Part shown: in pieces, positions 5,008 through 7,616 of the stretch
How the letters are laid out: each line of letters begins with the position of its first letter
Position numbering within the stretch: position 1 is the stretch's first letter
Assembly: GCA_002399235.1 (NCBI GenBank)
Contig: DHDH01000027.1
Coordinates: 1 to 7,616, forward strand
Length of the DNA: 7,616 nt
Reading direction: 5' to 3'
Source: Firmicutes bacterium UBA4881
GTDB lineage: Bacteria; Bacillota; DTU065
Notes under the pieces: generated by a model
What the model saw: the letters and a program-made list of their open reading frames with translations, nothing else
What the model was told of the DNA's origin: nothing
The model's database searches: none
Program-made: the position numbers and the translations under genes

Positions 5008-6660
5008 TTAATCCCACAAACCCTGTTCGAATTTACCTTTAGCGAATAAATATGTTTTGTCATAAAGGTCTCTGATCTCTTGACAGCCATCTAAAGCGCA
5101 GTTAGCTAAAGCTTTGGCACCAAAATAATAAGCTTTGGCTGAGTTAATATAGCCTAAAGTGACTCCGGCTTTCAAATAATCTAGATATCTTTCGCGAGCA
5201 AGAGAATCGTTAAATACGGTAACTTCTCCTTCAATTTCAAAATTGGACCCATAGGTGAGTGCATCGATATAAGTGTACCAAAATCTGGAAATATTAATCT
5301 GATCGTTAAACATGTAGTTGACCTGGCGAAAAACAGCATCGAATTTATAGCTGCTATTATAACCTGGTGCTTTGTTATAAGGAATCCAAAAAAACTTATA
5401 GTTTTTTTCATGCAGATAATCAGCAGTTAGGCAAACCAGCTCTTTATCCTGATTACTACCAATATCCTCACTCATCCAATAAAAACCAAGCAGCTCCAGA
5501 TTCTCAAAACTTGCCTTGGACCAAAGCTCTTCGATCTCTTTCACATACCAGTCAATGGCCTTTAATCGATGTTTTTGAGCATCTCCAGGGTTTCGTCCCT
5601 CAGAACTAAAAGAGATTTTTTCGCCATTGATTTCGCCAAAATCATCCTGTGCAGTTAAGGGATTGGGAATCATAATTACCACTTTGGCTTTCTCTTCTCG
5701 ATTTAATTTTTCATTAACCCGTGCTTTGGCTTTATCAAACCCAGCTAATTGCATTTGAGGATCAAATAGCTTATCTATATACCAAACCCAATCTTCTTTC
5801 TTAGTAGCACTCTCTTTCTTACCTCCAATTAAAGATCCAAAATTACGACCTGTGGGTGAATAACCGCCAGAAAATAAAAAGGCATCGAAAAAGGAATCTA
5901 CTATATCAAAACTTTGATCAAGATAAGCAACATAAGGTAAAGCATCGAAAAAGGACCATTCCCCGGAACTATCATCATAATGGCCATTAGAGATTAACAT
6001 CATATTGTTAAAACCAAGTTCTTCAGCGGTTTTCAATGGTTTAGCATTTTCAGGTACTGGAGCGAATTCTTGTGCTTTTTCCCACATTTCATGGGTAGCT
6101 TGTTCAATATCAATGGTTTTTAGCAGATTAATATTTATGTTTTCAATCTCTGTTAAAGCTAATTCCGTACGAAACATAACTCCACCATAAGGGTACCTAT
6201 TTTTTCTATCCTGAGCCTTAAAAATAACTTTCCCATTCCAAACAACTTCAATTTGATTGCTTTTAACGGTAATAACTAATTTGTTCTTATCACCTATATT
6301 TACTTTTTCATTATAACTGCCAAGTTGAACTCCTGTATTTCCATCCCCATCATAACGCCATAACGAAAAGCCATCTTGAACGATATTCAAGCAATAACAA
6401 TCAAACAGACCGTTTTGCCTAACCATAACACGAAGGTTACCCCATTGGGTAAATTGGTTAAATTTGACATTCATCTCTAATTGATAGTCAACCCAACTTA
6501 AGTCTCCCGTGGAAAGATTGCCAAATTCTAATTTTCTTGTACTAAAACCATTTGGCTTTTGTTGCCAAACATATTCATTTTTCCAAATAAGATTACTTGA
6601 TACTGTTGTCGAAAGGACTCCTAAACACAATAAAAGAACAATAAAGGCTTTCTTTTTCAC
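5008..6660 (-). CDS. Secreted DUF4855 protein with N-terminal jelly-roll domain
   Basis: A 550-residue protein. Residues 1-22 are a Sec signal peptide: KKK, a leucine-rich core, likely cut after VSS. No lipobox is properly placed, so it should be released outside the cell or at the wall. Residues about 28-178 look like a concanavalin-type jelly roll (LamG or DUF1080-like), with the CYCLNI...WRYDG strand pair and a VVWNGKVIF strand. A linker follows to about 210, then a DUF4855 domain to the end. DUF4855 is of unproven activity and TIM-barrel-like. Conserved-looking barrel-strand ends are GFYWMSEDI (392-400, Glu398), FFWIPY (423-428) and NFEIEGEV (473-480, Glu475, Glu477). These acids are candidates for catalysis; that is inference. 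The start is GTG, fixed by AAGGAG at 6670-6675. It lies downstream of a sugar-binding protein gene, which points to polysaccharide breakdown. No surface anchor is seen. Confidence 0.85.
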   Translation of the reverse strand: MKKKAFIVLLLCLGVLSTTVSSNLIWKNEYVWQQKPNGFSTRKLEFGNLSTGDLSWVDYQLEMNVKFNQFTQWGNLRVMVRQNGLFDCYCLNIVQDGFSLWRYDGDGNTGVQLGSYNEKVNIGDKNKLVITVKSNQIEVVWNGKVIFKAQDRKNRYPYGGVMFRTELALTEIENININLLKTIDIEQATHEMWEKAQEFAPVPENAKPLKTAEELGFNNMMLISNGHYDDSSGEWSFFDALPYVAYLDQSFDIVDSFFDAFLFSGGYSPTGRNFGSLIGGKKESATKKEDWVWYIDKLFDPQMQLAGFDKAKARVNEKLNREEKAKVVIMIPNPLTAQDDFGEINGEKISFSSEGRNPGDAQKHRLKAIDWYVKEIEELWSKASFENLELLGFYWMSEDIGSNQDKELVCLTADYLHEKNYKFFWIPYNKAPGYNSSYKFDAVFRQVNYMFNDQINISRFWYTYIDALTYGSNFEIEGEVTVFNDSLARERYLDYLKAGVTLGYINSAKAYYFGAKALANCALDGCQEIRDLYDKTYLFAKGKFEQGLWD

Positions 6661-6992
6661 GTTTACGGTCTCCTTTTTCTTATAATAAAAGAGCGCAGAA
6701 AATTCTTGGCCTGAACAATTCCTCTATTTGTTATATGGCTTTTAGTACCTAAACTATAAGAGATTCTTTTCCCTTCAAACTATATTTCAATAAGCGTCAA
6801 ATAGTCTCCGTTTTGAAGTTAAGCAAGAGGCTACTTGATACTTACTCTACTTTGAAGGCTCTGCAATAAAGTTTTGTTAAATTTATCGCTTCCAAAGAAA
6901 AACGTTTTACCAGTAGTTAATTCTTCTTAGTTTACGTAGTTTAAATTGATAATCGTTTAAGTTAGAAGGATTAACACTAACAATAGAATTGT
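6661..6992. other. AT-rich gap between the sugar-binding protein and DUF4855 genes
   Basis: This 332-base stretch has stops in all frames and no gene. The heptamer TTTGAAG or its complement occurs three times: 6773-6779 (inverted), 6812-6818 and 6851-6857. The first and last extend to a perfect 8-bp inverted pair, CCTTCAAA (6772-6779) and TTTGAAGG (6851-6858). A 6-bp hairpin with a 3-base loop, AACAAT/ATTGTT (6979-6993), overlaps the stop of the binding-protein gene but has no T-run and is a poor terminator. Two degenerate CcpA-like words were examined and not accepted. The gap is long enough for the DUF4855 gene to have its own promoter, but no pair of hexamers is good enough to call. Confidence 0.5.
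6670..6675 (-). promoter_or_regulatory. Ribosome-binding site that fixes the GTG start of the DUF4855 gene
   Basis: The minus strand reads AAGGAG at 6675-6670, 9 bases before the GTG at 6660-6658. No other start codon nearby has such a site, and this start gives a complete signal peptide immediately (KKKAFIVLLLCLG), so the GTG is preferred. Confidence 0.8.
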
Positions 6993-7616
6993 TCACATAT
7001 TTTTTAGAAAACGAGCAAATTCTTTGCGTTTTCTTTCCAGTTCCGAAGTCGAATCTTTAGCTGCTTCTTTTAATGCCGTTTCGGGATATTCATTTTGCAG
7101 TACTACTTTGTTAAAGGCAAAATCAATATAACGATAGGTAGAATATCCACCCGGTATAGATGTCATTTTCACACCTTGTTCTAAAATCTCGCTTATTATA
7201 TTGCGATGTTCCGGTAAAAATTTAGCACTATTAAAACTTTCTTTTGTTCCAAACATTAATATAAACTTATCTGGACCTTCAAAAAAGCTTGTTTGAATTT
7301 TCCTTACTATTTCTGGTGATGTATACCATTTTAAGAATTCCCAAGCTGCTTCTTTATTTTCTTTTGAACGGCCTTCTATTTTAGGCATTACATAAGCAAA
7401 AGATGAGGTAGGAATAGCGTTGCTGATTTTACCATCGGATCTTTTAGTTCCAGGGGTATGCACAGGAGCCCATTTCCCCTTAATTTGTGGAGCTATATTA
7501 TCAATTAGACCGTAAATATAGTGTAGATGAACCATATAAGGTACAGTTCCAGAAACAAAGCATTGAATGTCGGGCATTGTAACAGGTATTTTGTTCTTAG
7601 TATAAAGCGATGTATA
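6993..7616 (-). CDS. ABC-type extracellular solute-binding protein, family 1 sugar type (partial; N-terminus beyond window)
   Basis: Seen: the frame is open to the right edge and gives 207 C-terminal residues. The ATG at 7577 is internal, because 13 more in-frame codons (YTSLYTKNKIPVT) precede it and match the family. Hallmarks in order: LYTKNKIPVT; a VSGTVPYMVHLHYIYGLID stretch; APQIKGKWAPVHTPGTK; AAWEFLKWYTSPEIVRKIQ; IPGGYSTYRYIDFAFNKVV; and a terminal ERKRKEF. Known: this set is typical of a large family of binding proteins, about 450 to nearly 1000 residues, that deliver mono- or oligosaccharides to ABC importers from the outside of the membrane. The signal peptide or lipobox should lie outside the window. 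No permease gene follows it downstream; instead a secreted DUF4855 gene does, so the importer genes are either upstream or elsewhere. Sugar specificity cannot be inferred. Confidence 0.88.
   Translation of the reverse strand, partial: YTSLYTKNKIPVTMPDIQCFVSGTVPYMVHLHYIYGLIDNIAPQIKGKWAPVHTPGTKRSDGKISNAIPTSSFAYVMPKIEGRSKENKEAAWEFLKWYTSPEIVRKIQTSFFEGPDKFILMFGTKESFNSAKFLPEHRNIISEILEQGVKMTSIPGGYSTYRYIDFAFNKVVLQNEYPETALKEAAKDSTSELERKRKEFARFLKNM

Noticed and set aside
5004..5015. Palindrome GGGATTAATCCC at the DUF4855 stop codon as a terminator
   Set aside because: It is a perfect 12-base palindrome but leaves no loop and has no T-run after it on the minus strand.
5181..5609. ORFs on both strands inside the DUF4855 gene
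   Set aside because: They overlap a long, signal-peptide-bearing gene with domain matches and have no independent start signals.
6880..6965. CcpA cre sites in the gap before the DUF4855 gene
   Set aside because: TGGAAGCGATAAAT has three mismatches at required positions, and the CGATTATCA word has the wrong spacing.
7575..7577. ATG as the start of the sugar-binding protein
   Set aside because: In-frame codons continue upstream to the window edge with family-typical sequence, and a complete protein of this family is far longer.

Overview
The window reads as low-GC Bacillota DNA, probably from a Clostridia-like anaerobe. The evidence is strong purine-rich Shine-Dalgarno sites (for example GGAGG and AAGGAG), AT-rich intergenic DNA, a secreted DUF4855 protein beside a large-family sugar-binding protein, and a pair of fused half-size ABC exporters. 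The genus cannot be told from the sequence. All convincing genes lie on the minus strand, so the reading direction runs from high to low coordinates. Both ends of the window cut through genes.

Left block (about 4330 down to 1): a three-gene operon in the order ABC exporter (4136-1875), DUF1854 protein (1826-1281), second ABC exporter (1244 to beyond the edge). The gaps are 48 and 36 bases and each gene has its own ribosome-binding site. Both exporters have an unusual N-terminal cytosolic extension that ends in a four-cysteine zinc ribbon, ahead of a normal type I exporter membrane domain. They probably form a heterodimer, with the DUF1854 protein as a dedicated partner. Comparable exporter/DUF1854 sets are known beside cyanophycin genes in other bacteria, but no cyanophycin gene is visible here, so the substrate stays open. 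The first gene has a long structured leader: a hairpin, a terminator-like element and alternative pairings close to the start codon.

Middle block (about 4137-5007): 870 bases with no convincing conserved gene. It holds that leader, a 13-base imperfect inverted repeat flanking a possible promoter, a 51-residue plus-strand ORF with a good ribosome-binding site, and a converging 68-codon minus-strand ORF with no ribosome-binding site. It looks like a breakpoint or a decayed mobile element, but I could not name an IS family.

Right block (5008-7616): a carbohydrate-use segment. The C-terminal 207 residues of an ABC sugar-binding protein are followed, after a 332-base AT-rich gap, by a secreted 550-residue protein. 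That protein has a signal peptide, a jelly-roll (LamG-like) domain and a DUF4855 TIM-barrel-like domain. A reasonable reading is that the secreted protein acts on a polysaccharide whose fragments the binding protein captures for import; this is inference.
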